From CAVVXX01 sp052389895 (lineage in GTDB: Bacteria > Pseudomonadota > Alphaproteobacteria > Micropepsales > Micropepsaceae), in contig JBQTHM010000020.1 in assembly GCA_052389895.1 (NCBI GenBank), forward strand, positions 1 through 64,000: 64,000 bases of DNA. The letters run 5' to 3'. Each line of letters begins with the position of its first letter. The first letter of the stretch is position 1. The translations under genes were made by a program, and so were the position numbers. Positions 41,225-50,590 of the stretch are shown here, one piece after another. Under the pieces are notes generated by a model. That model ran no database searches. It worked only from the letters and a program-made list of their open reading frames with translations, and was not told the origin of the DNA.

Positions 41225-42849
41225 ACTAACCTGCTCTTATGCACGGCCGCTTCGATGAAGGACGCGAATAGCGGGTGCGGCGCCAGCGGCTTTGATTTCA
41301 GCTCGGGATGGAATTGCACGCCAATAAACCAGGGATGCCCGGGTATTTCCATGATTTCCGGCAGGCGCCCATCGGGCGACCACCCCGATACGACCAACCC
41401 TTGCTCCGCGAGCTGCTTCGTGTATCCCGGATTCACTTCGTAGCGGTGGCGATGGCGCTCACTGATTTCGTTCGTGCCGTAGATCTGCGCCACATGGCTT
41501 CCAGGCTTCAGAATAGCGTGGTACGCGCCCAGCCGCATCGTGCCTCCGAGGTCGGACTTCTCGCTGCGCATTTCCAGCACATTACCTTTCACCCACTCGG
41601 TCATCAGCGAAATGACAGGATGCTTTGGCTTTGAAATTTCCGTTGAGCCCGCACCTTCCAACCCGGCCAGATCGCGCGCTACCTCAATAACCGCCATGTG
41701 CAGCCCGTAGCAAATGCCAAAAAATGGCACTTTTCGGTCTCGGGCGAATTTGACGGCCGCGATCTTGCCCTCGGTACCGCGCTCACCGAAGCCACCCGGC
41801 ACAAGGATGCCGTTCATCTCTTCGAGATAGACCGCGGCATCATCTTTCTCGAACACCTCGGATTCGATCCAGTCCACGTCCACGCGCACATTGTTGGCCA
41901 GCCCGCCATGCGTGAGCGCCTCCATCAAGGACTTGTATGAATCCTTGACCGCCATGTACTTGCCGACCACCGCTATTCTCACCTCGCCTTCCGGCTTGGT
42001 CACGCGCTCGACGACATGCTTCCACCGGGTGAGGTCCGGCGGCGGCGCGCTTTCGATGCCGAACACTCTCAGTACCTGCGTGTCGAAGCCTTCATCGTGA
42101 TAGCGGATCGGTGCTTCATAAATTGTTTCGAGATTTATGGCTGGAATGACGCGCTCGGGCCGCACGTTGCAAAACAGCGCAATTTTGCGGCGGTCATCGC
42201 TGGGAATAGGCTTGTCGGAACGGCACAGTAATACATCGGGCTGGATGCCGATACCGCGCAGCTCCTTGACCGAATGCTGGGTGGGCTTAGTTTTCAGTTC
42301 TCCCGCACTCGTGATGAATGGCACCAATGTCAGATGCACGTAACACACGCGATCGGGGCCGAGCTCGTTGCCAAGCTGGCGAATGGCCTCGAAGAACGGC
42401 AGCCCCTCAATGTCGCCAACCGTGCCGCCGATCTCGCAGAGCAGGAAATCGTGGTCCTGCTCGCCACGCATGATGAATTCCTTGATGGCATCAGTGACGT
42501 GGGGAATCACCTGCACCGTGCGGCCGAGATACAGCCCTTGGCGCTCCTTGTTGATGATCTGCTGATAGATCTGGCCTGCCGTGACGTTGTCGGTTTTTGA
42601 CGAGGCAACGCCCGTAAACCGTTCATAGTGCCCAAGATCGAGGTCGGTTTCCGCGCCATCGTCGGTCACGTAAACCTCGCCGTGCTGATAGGGCGACATC
42701 GTTCCGGGATCGACATTCAGATAGGGGTCCAGCTTCCGCAAACGCACGGTGTAGCCGCGCGCCTGCAAAAGCGCGCCCAAAGCCGCAGAAGCGAGCCCTT
42801 TCCCAAGAGAGGAGACCACGCCGCCGGTGATAAAGATCAACCGCGCCAT
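41221..42849 (-). CDS. pyrG: CTP synthase
   Basis: 542 residues; makes CTP from UTP, ATP and glutamine. The amidoligase domain has the P-loop GGVVSSLGKGLASAALG and DPGTMSPYQHGEVYV. The C-terminal glutaminase domain has the nucleophile in FFGICYGLHMAVIE (CYG rather than CLG) and the triad His/Glu in GVQFHPELKSKP. Length is standard. secG lies 69 bases upstream. Confidence 0.98.
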   Translation of the reverse strand: MARLIFITGGVVSSLGKGLASAALGALLQARGYTVRLRKLDPYLNVDPGTMSPYQHGEVYVTDDGAETDLDLGHYERFTGVASSKTDNVTAGQIYQQIINKERQGLYLGRTVQVIPHVTDAIKEFIMRGEQDHDFLLCEIGGTVGDIEGLPFFEAIRQLGNELGPDRVCYVHLTLVPFITSAGELKTKPTQHSVKELRGIGIQPDVLLCRSDKPIPSDDRRKIALFCNVRPERVIPAINLETIYEAPIRYHDEGFDTQVLRVFGIESAPPPDLTRWKHVVERVTKPEGEVRIAVVGKYMAVKDSYKSLMEALTHGGLANNVRVDVDWIESEVFEKDDAAVYLEEMNGILVPGGFGERGTEGKIAAVKFARDRKVPFFGICYGLHMAVIEVARDLAGLEGAGSTEISKPKHPVISLMTEWVKGNVLEMRSEKSDLGGTMRLGAYHAILKPGSHVAQIYGTNEISERHRHRYEVNPGYTKQLAEQGLVVSGWSPDGRLPEIMEIPGHPWFIGVQFHPELKSKPLAPHPLFASFIEAAVHKSRLV

Positions 42850-42918
42850 GGGAGGCCACCATAAGCAGAAGCCAAGCGCCCGCTCAAGCGCTTTGTTCCG
42901 TCAACCGGAAAGCCAAGT

Positions 42919-43323
42919 TTAGCGTGAGGGAGGAACGCTGGGCGGTTGCGGCGCCGGTTGGGTTGGTGCTGGTGCGGGCGTGGCCGGAGCGGGAATCAAT
43001 GGTGATTGCCCTTCCCGGGGACGTTGGCCGATGGGAACGGTTTGCCCGGCTGGCTGCGTCGCGCCGGTATCGAGAATTGAGCGCGTCTTGTTCGCCTGAA
43101 GAACCATGATGTTAAGCAAAATGCTGATAACGAAGAATGCCGCCGCAAGGAAAGCAGTCGTGCGGGTAAGTGTCGTGGCAGCGCCCCGCTGGCTGAAGAG
43201 TCCGCCCAGTCCCGAGCCGCTGCCGCCAATTCCGAGCGCGCCCCCTTCGGACCGCTGGAGCAGAACCACAACGATCAGCGCGGCGGCAATAAGCAGGTCC
43301 AAAATCAACAAAACATTTTGCAT
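42919..43323 (-). CDS. secG: preprotein translocase subunit SecG
   Basis: 134 residues: two membrane helices (about 3-22 and 55-75) separated by the conserved cytoplasmic loop RSEGGALGIGGSGSGLGGLFSQRGAA, as in SecG of the SecYEG channel. The C-terminus is a long Pro/Ala/Gln-rich tail (PAPAPTQPAPQPPSVPPSR), common in alphaproteobacterial SecG. Next to pyrG and tpiA, the usual setting. Confidence 0.95.
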   Translation of the reverse strand: MQNVLLILDLLIAAALIVVVLLQRSEGGALGIGGSGSGLGGLFSQRGAATTLTRTTAFLAAAFFVISILLNIMVLQANKTRSILDTGATQPAGQTVPIGQRPREGQSPLIPAPATPAPAPTQPAPQPPSVPPSR

Positions 43324-43383
43324 GAGCGTCGCCCGACTAGCGCGGGGGCTGCATAGACGAAATGGCGAGCTAAAGGAAGGCCC

Positions 43384-44373
43384 TCAGGCCATGTAGGCCG
43401 TATGGCGCACGTCGAAGCGGGCGGCAATTGCGTCCAATTCCGCTACGAATTCTCCCTCGTCTGTATTGCGTGAAAACATCTGTCCGAGTGTAAGCGCCGA
43501 ATGCCCCAGAAGATGTAGCATTGGCGCAAGCGCCGGCGCATGAGTAGGATTACCTTCCGAATTGAACTCAAGCATTCCGCCGATCGCTTGGGCGCAGTTC
43601 TCGATGGAGTCGCACCACTTCGATGCCAGCTTCTGATCCGTATCGCCCGCGCGGCGGCTGATTTCGCCGGCGAGCTGGGACATTTGCTCCAGCATGTCCG
43701 AAAGAGAGCGTGAATCCAATGCGCGTCGCTCAATCAGTCTCCATTGAAGACAAAGCTGAATTGCATCCCGCTTCATCTTTTCGGACTCGATGACCTCCTT
43801 GGCTTTTGCGATCGCATCGGCGATCGTGGCGTCCAAATCCGGAATGCTGTTCATCGCTTTCATGCGCAGCGAGTTCGGCGCTTCGAACAAGCTTCCTTTG
43901 TCATCCGGACGTGGGTCTCGGCGGCGGTCCGGCCCTATGTAGTCGGACGTGACAACAAAGTTCTTGCGTCGCTCCGTGTGCATGCGCAGCCGTTCGGCGA
44001 GCAGGGACGTTGAAAACGGACGCGCTAGCAAGTCGTCTGCACCCGCATTGATTGCATGGGCGATCAGTGTCCCGTCTCTGCGCCACGTCGCCAGCACCAC
44101 AACTACAAACGGGTTCGTTCCAATCTTACCCCGACGCAAGTCCTGAAAAAGGGAACACAGTTCGCTCTCACTCCCGCCGAGCTCCGCAATCAAAAGGTCC
44201 GGTGTGCGGGTGCCGAGGCGCTCAATGAACCCGTTGAGAACGCTCAGAACCTCAGTATTGCCAAATCCAATCGCCTGTAATGACGCACGCAATGACTCCC
44301 CATTAGCCGGAATTGGGTCAAAAAGAACGGCCTCGGCGTTCGTGAATTGCAGCGATGCGCTCACGCCCTTCAT
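43384..44373 (-). CDS. degenerate receiver-domain protein
   Basis: 329 residues from MKGVSASLQFTNAEAV (ATG at 44394 is an alternative). The N-terminal 130 residues have a response-regulator fold (LLIAELGGSES, VVVVLATWRRDG, INAGADDLLARPF), but the phosphoacceptor position holds Glu64 rather than Asp and the usual KP is RP. The linker carries YIGPDRRRDPRPDD, a motif seen in several alphaproteobacterial signalling proteins. The C-terminal 180 residues are helical and unrecognised. It is likely a phosphorylation-independent or constitutively 'on' regulator. An AT-rich stretch at 44440-44490 may be its promoter. Confidence 0.7.
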   Translation of the reverse strand: MKGVSASLQFTNAEAVLFDPIPANGESLRASLQAIGFGNTEVLSVLNGFIERLGTRTPDLLIAELGGSESELCSLFQDLRRGKIGTNPFVVVVLATWRRDGTLIAHAINAGADDLLARPFSTSLLAERLRMHTERRKNFVVTSDYIGPDRRRDPRPDDKGSLFEAPNSLRMKAMNSIPDLDATIADAIAKAKEVIESEKMKRDAIQLCLQWRLIERRALDSRSLSDMLEQMSQLAGEISRRAGDTDQKLASKWCDSIENCAQAIGGMLEFNSEGNPTHAPALAPMLHLLGHSALTLGQMFSRNTDEGEFVAELDAIAARFDVRHTAYMA

Positions 44374-44602
44374 CCCTTGCTTATCGCACCGCATGCAGTA
44401 TCACGCGTGCGTTTAAGCCGGAGTGGCGGCAAATCCGAAAAATTGCTAAAAATCGAAAATTAATAATGCATTTGCCGTAACGGAATGATGTGAAATTTGT
44501 CGATCGTGGCGGCTGTTTTGCCTGCAGTAATCGCTGGCGACTGCGCGCTTGGGGGTCGGCTTTGAACGCGCCCCGACAGTTCGTTTCTTTCCGCCCGAAA
44601 CG

Positions 44603-45352
44603 CTATCGCGTTGGCGCCGCGCGAATGATCCCGAGAAAATCCGATGCCTTGATGCTCGCGCCGCCCACGAGCGCGCCATCAACGTTTGCAATCGAGAGAA
44701 GCTCTTTCGCGTTCGCGGGCTTGACTGATCCCCCGTAAAGAATGCGGATTTTTGCCGCTTCAACGCCAAATCTCTTGTCCAAAGCATCGCGTGCCGCCGC
44801 GTGCATCTCGGCGATCTGTGCGTTTGTCGGTGTGCGCCCGGTGCCGATGGCCCAAACGGGCTCGTAAGCCACAATCAGGCTTTGCGCGGGGAAGCCGGAG
44901 GGGACGCTGCGCCCCAACTGAGAGGTGACGACAGAAACCGCTTTCTTAGCGTCTCGCTGCTCTTCGGTCTCGCCGACACAGACGATAGCGGTGAGCCCCG
45001 CCCGGTTCGCGGCCGCCGCCTTGGCAGCCACTTCTGCACTGCTTTCGCCGTGGTATTGGCGCCGTTCGGAATGACCTACGATAACGTGCGTAGCCCCTGC
45101 GTCCCTCAGCATCTCGGCCGAAAGGTCGCCCGTGAATGCCCCTGCCGGTTCGGGATGACAATCCTGGGCGCCAATAGCCAGACGCCCCACCGTTATCGCG
45201 CGCGCTGCTTCGGCGATGAGCGTGGCTGGGGGGCATATGAGCACCGCCGAATGGGCCGGTTGCTCACTCAGAGCGCGGTCCAGCGCGCGGATTTCTGCGA
45301 GCGCCGCCCGTAAGCCGTTCATTTTCCAGTTGCCGGCGATCAGCTGTCGCAT
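44603..45352 (-). CDS. tpiA: triose-phosphate isomerase
   Basis: 249 residues from MRQLIAGNWKMNG; ATGs at 45373 and 45415 are less likely. Interconverts dihydroxyacetone phosphate and glyceraldehyde 3-phosphate. Catalytic Lys10 (GNWKMNG), His in VIVGHSERRQ and Glu in VAYEPVWAIGTG are intact, and the phosphate loop is ILYGGSVKPAN. It diverges from ppiD across 87 bases. Confidence 0.98.
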   Translation of the reverse strand: MRQLIAGNWKMNGLRAALAEIRALDRALSEQPAHSAVLICPPATLIAEAARAITVGRLAIGAQDCHPEPAGAFTGDLSAEMLRDAGATHVIVGHSERRQYHGESSAEVAAKAAAANRAGLTAIVCVGETEEQRDAKKAVSVVTSQLGRSVPSGFPAQSLIVAYEPVWAIGTGRTPTNAQIAEMHAAARDALDKRFGVEAAKIRILYGGSVKPANAKELLSIANVDGALVGGASIKASDFLGIIRAAPTR

Positions 45353-45439
45353 CAAACCGTTCCGCCCCGCCATAACTTGCCCGCAAGGGCGCCCCTCCCT
45401 ATCATTCGCAACCATTTAAAGCCAACGCACGCGAACCCC

Positions 45440-47329
45440 ATGCTCCAAGCGCTCCGCAAAAGCACAAAATCCTGGGCGGCCAAAGGGCTATTGCTTGTCT
45501 TGGCCGCGGCCTTCGGTTTGTGGGGTATCAGCGACATTTTCCGTGGCGGGTCTCTGGAAAACACGGTGGCGTCCATCGGTGACTTCGAAATTTCCGTGGC
45601 CGAATTCGATCGTCAATTGCGCAGTGAGATCCGTAATCAGAGCAGTCGGCTTGGGACCGACATCACGCTCGAGGAGGCGCGCAACCTGGGCCTTACACAG
45701 GTCGTCCTCGATGAAATGATGGATCGCACGGCTCTGGACGTTGAAGTCGCCAAACTCGGCCTGACTGTTGATGACGACACTGTCGTAATCGCGATCCGCT
45801 CTATGCCGCAGTTTCAGGCCCCCGGCGGAACCTTCAGCCGCGCCCTGTTCCAGGAAGTCCTGAGTCAAAACGGGTTCAACGAGCAGACATTCGAGTTGGG
45901 CATGCGTCGCGACATGGCGCGCACGCAACTGGTCGGTTCCATAGCCAATTGGTTCGCAGTGTCGCCAACTATGGCGAGCATTTACTACACATACCGGAAT
46001 CAGCGCCGCACGATGGAATACGTAGTGCTGACACCGGCACCCATGGGCGCCGTGCGCGCGCCAAGCGAGTCCGACCTTGTTGCGTATTATCGGGCAAACG
46101 CCGGCCGTTTCAGCACGCCGGAATACCGTGAACTCGAATACGTGCCGATCGAGGTCGAACAATTCATCGCCCAGGTGGCGGTGTCCGAGGAGGAGCTGAA
46201 AAAGGAATACGAGACAAACAGGGAAACTTACATTCAGCCGGAGCGGCGCGACATCGAGCAGATTGCATTTCCTTCGCGAGAGACCGCTGAAGCAGCCCAC
46301 CGCAGAATGAGCGCTGGCGGAAGTTTTATCGAGGTTGCGCGCGGGATGGGTCTTAGCGAAGAAGACCTCAAGCTCGGCACGTTTGCAAAAAGCGGTCTCG
46401 ACGAACGCCTCGCCGATTCGGCGTTTTCCATTCGGGAGGGCGAGATAACGCGGCCCGTGCAAGGCCCATTCGGCTGGGTGATTTTGCGCGTTACCAAGGT
46501 CACGCCCGGAGTGAACAGGACATTCGAGGAACTGCGTGAAACCCTCCGGAATCAGCTGGCCAAGGGCCGCGCCACGGAAATTGCAATTGAAGCCGCAAAT
46601 GCGTTCGAGGACGCCCGTGCCGGAGGCGGGTCCCTTTCCGAGGCGGCCCAACAAAGCGGGCTCAAGGCAATTCACATACCTGCGGTGGACCGCAACGGAT
46701 TTGCGCCGGACGGCAACAAGGTAAGTCTTCCGAATGCCGCCAAATTTTTGCCCCAAGTGTTTGCTGCCGAGCCCGGTGAAGAAGGGGACACAATCCAGGC
46801 GGATGATGAACATACTTATGCGATCCGCATTGTCGGCGTACGGCCGCCAAGTCCAAAGCCCCTCGAGCAAATTCGCGATCAAGTCTCCCAGCAGTGGCGT
46901 GACGCCGAGCGCGCGAAAGCCTTAGCCGCGCGCGCCAAAACACTTGCCCAACAGGCGCAGTCGCGTGGAAGCCTTTCCAGTGTTGCTCAAGCCCTTGGCG
47001 CGCAACTGGCAACAAGCGAACCGCTGCGCCGCGATTCGGCCAGTGAAACATTTTCCGCACCTGTTCTGGCAGAATTGTTTTCTTCTCCCTCCGAAAAAGC
47101 CGTGTACGGCCCACTCGCGAAGGGCGAAGGCTATGTGATTGCGCGAGTGACCTCGGTACAAAATCCCGATCCCAATACCGATAAAGCCGGCTACCAGGAA
47201 AATACCCGCCAACTCGCGCAGTTCGTGGTTGGTGATTTGATCGAGTCCCTGTCCGAGTCGCTCCGTGTTGAGGCGGGCAGGACCATCAATCAGGCGGCTT
47301 ACAATCGTGTCATTGGCGGATCGCAATGA
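45440..47329 (+). CDS. ppiD: PpiD-like periplasmic peptidyl-prolyl isomerase/chaperone
   Basis: 629 residues. An N-terminal membrane anchor (about 16-35, LLLVLAAAFGLWGISDIF) is followed by SurA_N-like helical domains and a parvulin domain near 260-360 (RDIEQIAFPS, GGSFIEVARGMG, GPFGWVILRVTKV). PpiD sits at the SecYEG exit and helps newly exported proteins. It shares the neighbourhood with secG and tpiA, and the trp genes follow by 10 bases, a common alphaproteobacterial order. Confidence 0.92.
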   Translation: MLQALRKSTKSWAAKGLLLVLAAAFGLWGISDIFRGGSLENTVASIGDFEISVAEFDRQLRSEIRNQSSRLGTDITLEEARNLGLTQVVLDEMMDRTALDVEVAKLGLTVDDDTVVIAIRSMPQFQAPGGTFSRALFQEVLSQNGFNEQTFELGMRRDMARTQLVGSIANWFAVSPTMASIYYTYRNQRRTMEYVVLTPAPMGAVRAPSESDLVAYYRANAGRFSTPEYRELEYVPIEVEQFIAQVAVSEEELKKEYETNRETYIQPERRDIEQIAFPSRETAEAAHRRMSAGGSFIEVARGMGLSEEDLKLGTFAKSGLDERLADSAFSIREGEITRPVQGPFGWVILRVTKVTPGVNRTFEELRETLRNQLAKGRATEIAIEAANAFEDARAGGGSLSEAAQQSGLKAIHIPAVDRNGFAPDGNKVSLPNAAKFLPQVFAAEPGEEGDTIQADDEHTYAIRIVGVRPPSPKPLEQIRDQVSQQWRDAERAKALAARAKTLAQQAQSRGSLSSVAQALGAQLATSEPLRRDSASETFSAPVLAELFSSPSEKAVYGPLAKGEGYVIARVTSVQNPDPNTDKAGYQENTRQLAQFVVGDLIESLSESLRVEAGRTINQAAYNRVIGGSQ

Positions 47330-47339
47330 ACGACCCGCC

Positions 47340-48836
47340 ATGGATGCTCAGCCAAGCTTTCCCGCCTTCGCAGAACTGTACGGCAATGGACGCGCCCAGG
47401 TACTCTTCACAAAGTTCGTAGCTGATCTGGAGACGCCAGTCTCCGCGTACCTCAAGCTCGCGCGCTCACACACCAATACGTTTCTTCTGGAGAGTGTGCA
47501 GGGGGGCAGCACGCGCGGCCGCTACTCTGCGATTGGCGTCCGGCCGGACTTGATTTGGCGCTGCCAAAACGGCATTGCGGAACTCAATCGCAATGCGTTG
47601 GAAGGCGCGAGCGTTTTTGAACTGGACGACCGAAGCAAGCGGCCGTTGGACTCGCTGAAGCACGCCGTCCGCTCGATTCGGATGGAACTGCCCCGCGATC
47701 TGCCGCCGATCGCGGCGGGACTGTTCGGCTACGTTGGCTACGACATGGTGCGTTTCATGGAGCGCCTTCCGCCGCCCCCGCCGGACGCCCTAGGCCTCCC
47801 TGATGCGGTCCTCCTACGACCCACAATCACCGCGATATTCGACAATCTGCGCGATGAGATCACGGTGGTTACTCCGGTTTGGCCAGATCCCTCGCTCGTT
47901 TCAAAAGACGCTTACGACCGCGCCATAAGCCGGCTTTCGGATGCCGTGGCCGCGCTGAAGTCGCCGGAACCAAAAACAAAGGAACGCGTGGTTGCGGGCG
48001 CACCTACAATTGAGTCCAACACTTCCCGCTCCGATTACTTCGCGATCGTGGAAAAGGCGAAGCAATACATTCTTGCCGGCGACATCTTTCAGGTCGTGCC
48101 GAGCCAGCGGTTCCGGCGACCCTTCATCCATTCGCCGTTTTCGCTCTATCGAGCGCTGCGCAGACTTAATCCTTCTCCCTTTCTCTATTTCCTGAACCTG
48201 CCCGGCTTCGCCATAGCTGGTTCCAGCCCGGAGATTCTCGTGCGCCTGCGAGAGGGCATTGTGACAATTCGACCCATCGCGGGCACAAGGCCGCGCGCGA
48301 AAACCGAAGAAGACGACAAGCGAATTGCGGCCGAATTGCTTGCCGATCAGAAAGAGCGTGCGGAACACCTGATGTTGCTCGATCTGGGCCGCAATGATGT
48401 CGGGCGTGTAGCCGAAACCGGAAGCGTTCGTGTGAGCGAACAATTTGTAATCGAGCGCTACAGCCATGTGATGCATATTGTTTCTAACGTCGAGGGCTAC
48501 CTAGCGAAGGACATGGACGCGGTGGACGCTTTGATCGCCGGATTCCCGGCGGGTACCCTGACGGGTGCACCCAAGGTGCGCGCGATGGAAATCATCGACG
48601 GACTGGAAAAAGAGAAACGCGGCGTCTATGGCGGCGCCATCGGCTATTTCTCGGCGGACGGTTCGATGGATACCTGCATCGCCCTGCGCACCGCCATCGT
48701 CAAGGACGGCACAATGTATGTTCAGGCGGGCGGCGGCGTTGTAGCCGACAGCGAGGCCGAAGCCGAATATCAGGAAACCGTCAACAAGGCGAAGGCGCTG
48801 ATGGCCGCTGCCGAAGAAGCTTCGGGCGCTGGCTGA
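47340..48836 (+). CDS. trpE: anthranilate synthase component I
   Basis: 498 residues from MDAQPSFPAFAELYGNG at 47340. Uses chorismate and ammonia to form anthranilate. The LLESVQGG block (Trp-feedback site), GDIFQVVPSQRF, AGSSPEILVR and the catalytic PIAGTRPRAKTEEDD..DLGRNDVGRV regions are present. It is separate from trpG, unlike the fused trpE(G) of rhizobia. 144 bases follow before trpG; they hold a 9-bp inverted repeat (CTGACGCCA at 48833, TGGCGTCAG at 48889). Confidence 0.97.
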   Translation: MDAQPSFPAFAELYGNGRAQVLFTKFVADLETPVSAYLKLARSHTNTFLLESVQGGSTRGRYSAIGVRPDLIWRCQNGIAELNRNALEGASVFELDDRSKRPLDSLKHAVRSIRMELPRDLPPIAAGLFGYVGYDMVRFMERLPPPPPDALGLPDAVLLRPTITAIFDNLRDEITVVTPVWPDPSLVSKDAYDRAISRLSDAVAALKSPEPKTKERVVAGAPTIESNTSRSDYFAIVEKAKQYILAGDIFQVVPSQRFRRPFIHSPFSLYRALRRLNPSPFLYFLNLPGFAIAGSSPEILVRLREGIVTIRPIAGTRPRAKTEEDDKRIAAELLADQKERAEHLMLLDLGRNDVGRVAETGSVRVSEQFVIERYSHVMHIVSNVEGYLAKDMDAVDALIAGFPAGTLTGAPKVRAMEIIDGLEKEKRGVYGGAIGYFSADGSMDTCIALRTAIVKDGTMYVQAGGGVVADSEAEAEYQETVNKAKALMAAAEEASGAG

Positions 48837-48980
48837 CGCCACCTGACCCATAAGATACCGCTAGCGCGTTATCAATGTTCCGGCTTTATGGCGTCAGGAT
48901 TCCCGCAGGTTCAATTACGTCACCACCCCGGCGGCGACTAAAATCGGCGTGCGGCCGAATGTTCTGCTAAAACAGAGCCC

Positions 48981-49565
48981 ATGCTGCTCCTGATCGATAA
49001 CTATGACAGCTTTACTTACAACCTCTTCCATTACTTGGGGGACCTGGGTGAAGAGGTGGTTGTTCGCCGCAATGACGATATGTCGGCTGAGCAGGCCCTC
49101 GGCATGAAACCGGATGCCGTCGTGCTTTCGCCAGGCCCCTGCGATCCCGACAAAGCCGGAATCTGCTTGCAGCTGGTTATGGCTGCCGGGGGCCGCATGC
49201 CAATACTGGGTGTTTGCCTTGGCCATCAGGCCATTGCCCAAGCGTACGGCGCGAATATCGTGCGTGCACCGAGACCAATGCATGGAAAGGTTTCGCACAT
49301 CCACCACACTGACGAAGGCGTCTTCGCCGGACTCAAAAATGATTTTGTCGCCACGCGTTACCACTCATTGACCGTCGACCCGCAATCGATCCCGGAATGC
49401 CTGATTGTCACGGCCAAGTCGGAAGACGGCGTAATTATGGGCTTGCAGCACACGTCACACCCGGTGCACGGAGTGCAATTTCATCCAGAGAGCATCGCCT
49501 CGGAGCAGGGGCACGCGTTGCTGCGCAATTTTCTCTCGCTCGCGCGCGTTAGGGCCGAAACATGA
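48981..49565 (+). CDS. trpG: anthranilate synthase glutamine amidotransferase
   Basis: 194 residues; supplies ammonia to TrpE. Class I amidotransferase with nucleophile Cys79 in GVCLGHQAIAQAYG and the partner His168 and Glu170 in GVQFHPESI. It may also serve p-aminobenzoate synthase in folate synthesis, as in some bacteria. Overlaps trpD by 4 bases. Confidence 0.96.
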   Translation: MLLLIDNYDSFTYNLFHYLGDLGEEVVVRRNDDMSAEQALGMKPDAVVLSPGPCDPDKAGICLQLVMAAGGRMPILGVCLGHQAIAQAYGANIVRAPRPMHGKVSHIHHTDEGVFAGLKNDFVATRYHSLTVDPQSIPECLIVTAKSEDGVIMGLQHTSHPVHGVQFHPESIASEQGHALLRNFLSLARVRAET

Positions 49566-50590
49566 AGAAGGCAGATCAATTCGGCGCCATGCTGAAACGC
49601 ATGATCGCCGGCTACACACTCAGTGAGGAGGAAGCTGCACTCGCGTTCGGTGCGTTGATGCAGGGCGATATCAGCTCGGTTCGCATGTCGTCATTTCTCA
49701 CAATGCTTTCCATGCGCCATCCGAGTGTAGATGAGCTTGTGGGTGGCGCGCGCGCCATGCGCGAGGCTGTGGTGAGCGTGGACTCGCCCCCCGGCACGAT
49801 CGACGTATGCGGCACGGGCGGCGACGGTCAAGGTACGCTCAATGTTTCCACGGCTGCGGCATTTGTTGTCGCGGGGTCTGGCGTCTGCGTCGCCAAGCAC
49901 GGCAACCGGGCCATGTCGTCACGCACGGGCTCTGCCGATGTGCTGGAAGCGCTGGGGGCACATATCGCACTGGAGCCGGGAGGCGCAGAGGCCTGTCTTC
50001 GCGCGGCTCGCATCTGTTTCATGTTCGCTCAAGCCTATCATCCTTCCATGAAACACGCGGCTTCCGTGCGCCAAGAACTCGGGTTTCGCACGGTGTTCAA
50101 CTTGCTAGGCCCCCTCTCAAATCCCGCCCATGTGAAACGCCAGCTCATTGGCGTTTTCGACGAGGGATGGGTCGAGCCGTTTGCCCATGCGTTGAAGGCA
50201 CTGGGTGCGGAGAAGGCATGGATTGTGCACGGTCAGGGCCTCGACGAGATTGCGCTTAGCGGCGTCACCAAAGTTGCTGCGTTGGAGAACGGCGACGTGC
50301 GTACATTCGAAATCACGCCGGAAGATGCGGGTCTTGAACGCGCTCCGGTCACGGCGATCAAGGGTGGCACCGCCGAAAAGAACGCAGGCGCAATACGCGA
50401 GCTGATGCGGGGCGCGCGTGGGCCATTCCGGGACATCGCAATTTTCAATGCAGCAGCCGGCCTCGTGGTCGCGGACAAGGTTGCCGATCTTCGCGAAGGA
50501 GTCCGCCTGGCTGCTGTTGCCATAGACGAAGGTGCAGCTGAAGCAGCACTCAACACGTTCGTCGCTGCGTCGCGGGAAGTGGCGGCATGA
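49562..50590 (+). CDS. trpD: anthranilate phosphoribosyltransferase
   Basis: 342 residues; joins anthranilate to PRPP. Family motifs are the Gly-rich VCGTGGDGQGTLNVSTAAAF, KHGNRAMSSRTGSADVLEALG and the metal site around QGLDEIALSG. ATGA overlaps tie it to trpG upstream and trpC downstream. Confidence 0.97.
   Translation: MKKADQFGAMLKRMIAGYTLSEEEAALAFGALMQGDISSVRMSSFLTMLSMRHPSVDELVGGARAMREAVVSVDSPPGTIDVCGTGGDGQGTLNVSTAAAFVVAGSGVCVAKHGNRAMSSRTGSADVLEALGAHIALEPGGAEACLRAARICFMFAQAYHPSMKHAASVRQELGFRTVFNLLGPLSNPAHVKRQLIGVFDEGWVEPFAHALKALGAEKAWIVHGQGLDEIALSGVTKVAALENGDVRTFEITPEDAGLERAPVTAIKGGTAEKNAGAIRELMRGARGPFRDIAIFNAAAGLVVADKVADLREGVRLAAVAIDEGAAEAALNTFVAASREVAA

Noticed and set aside
45488..46882. 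464-codon minus-strand frame
   Set aside because: Antisense to ppiD, no recognisable motif, and codon use mirrors the sense gene.
48875..48970. 31-residue leader peptide for trpG attenuation
   Set aside because: The frame has no Trp codons and no terminator/antiterminator pair was seen; it looks accidental.
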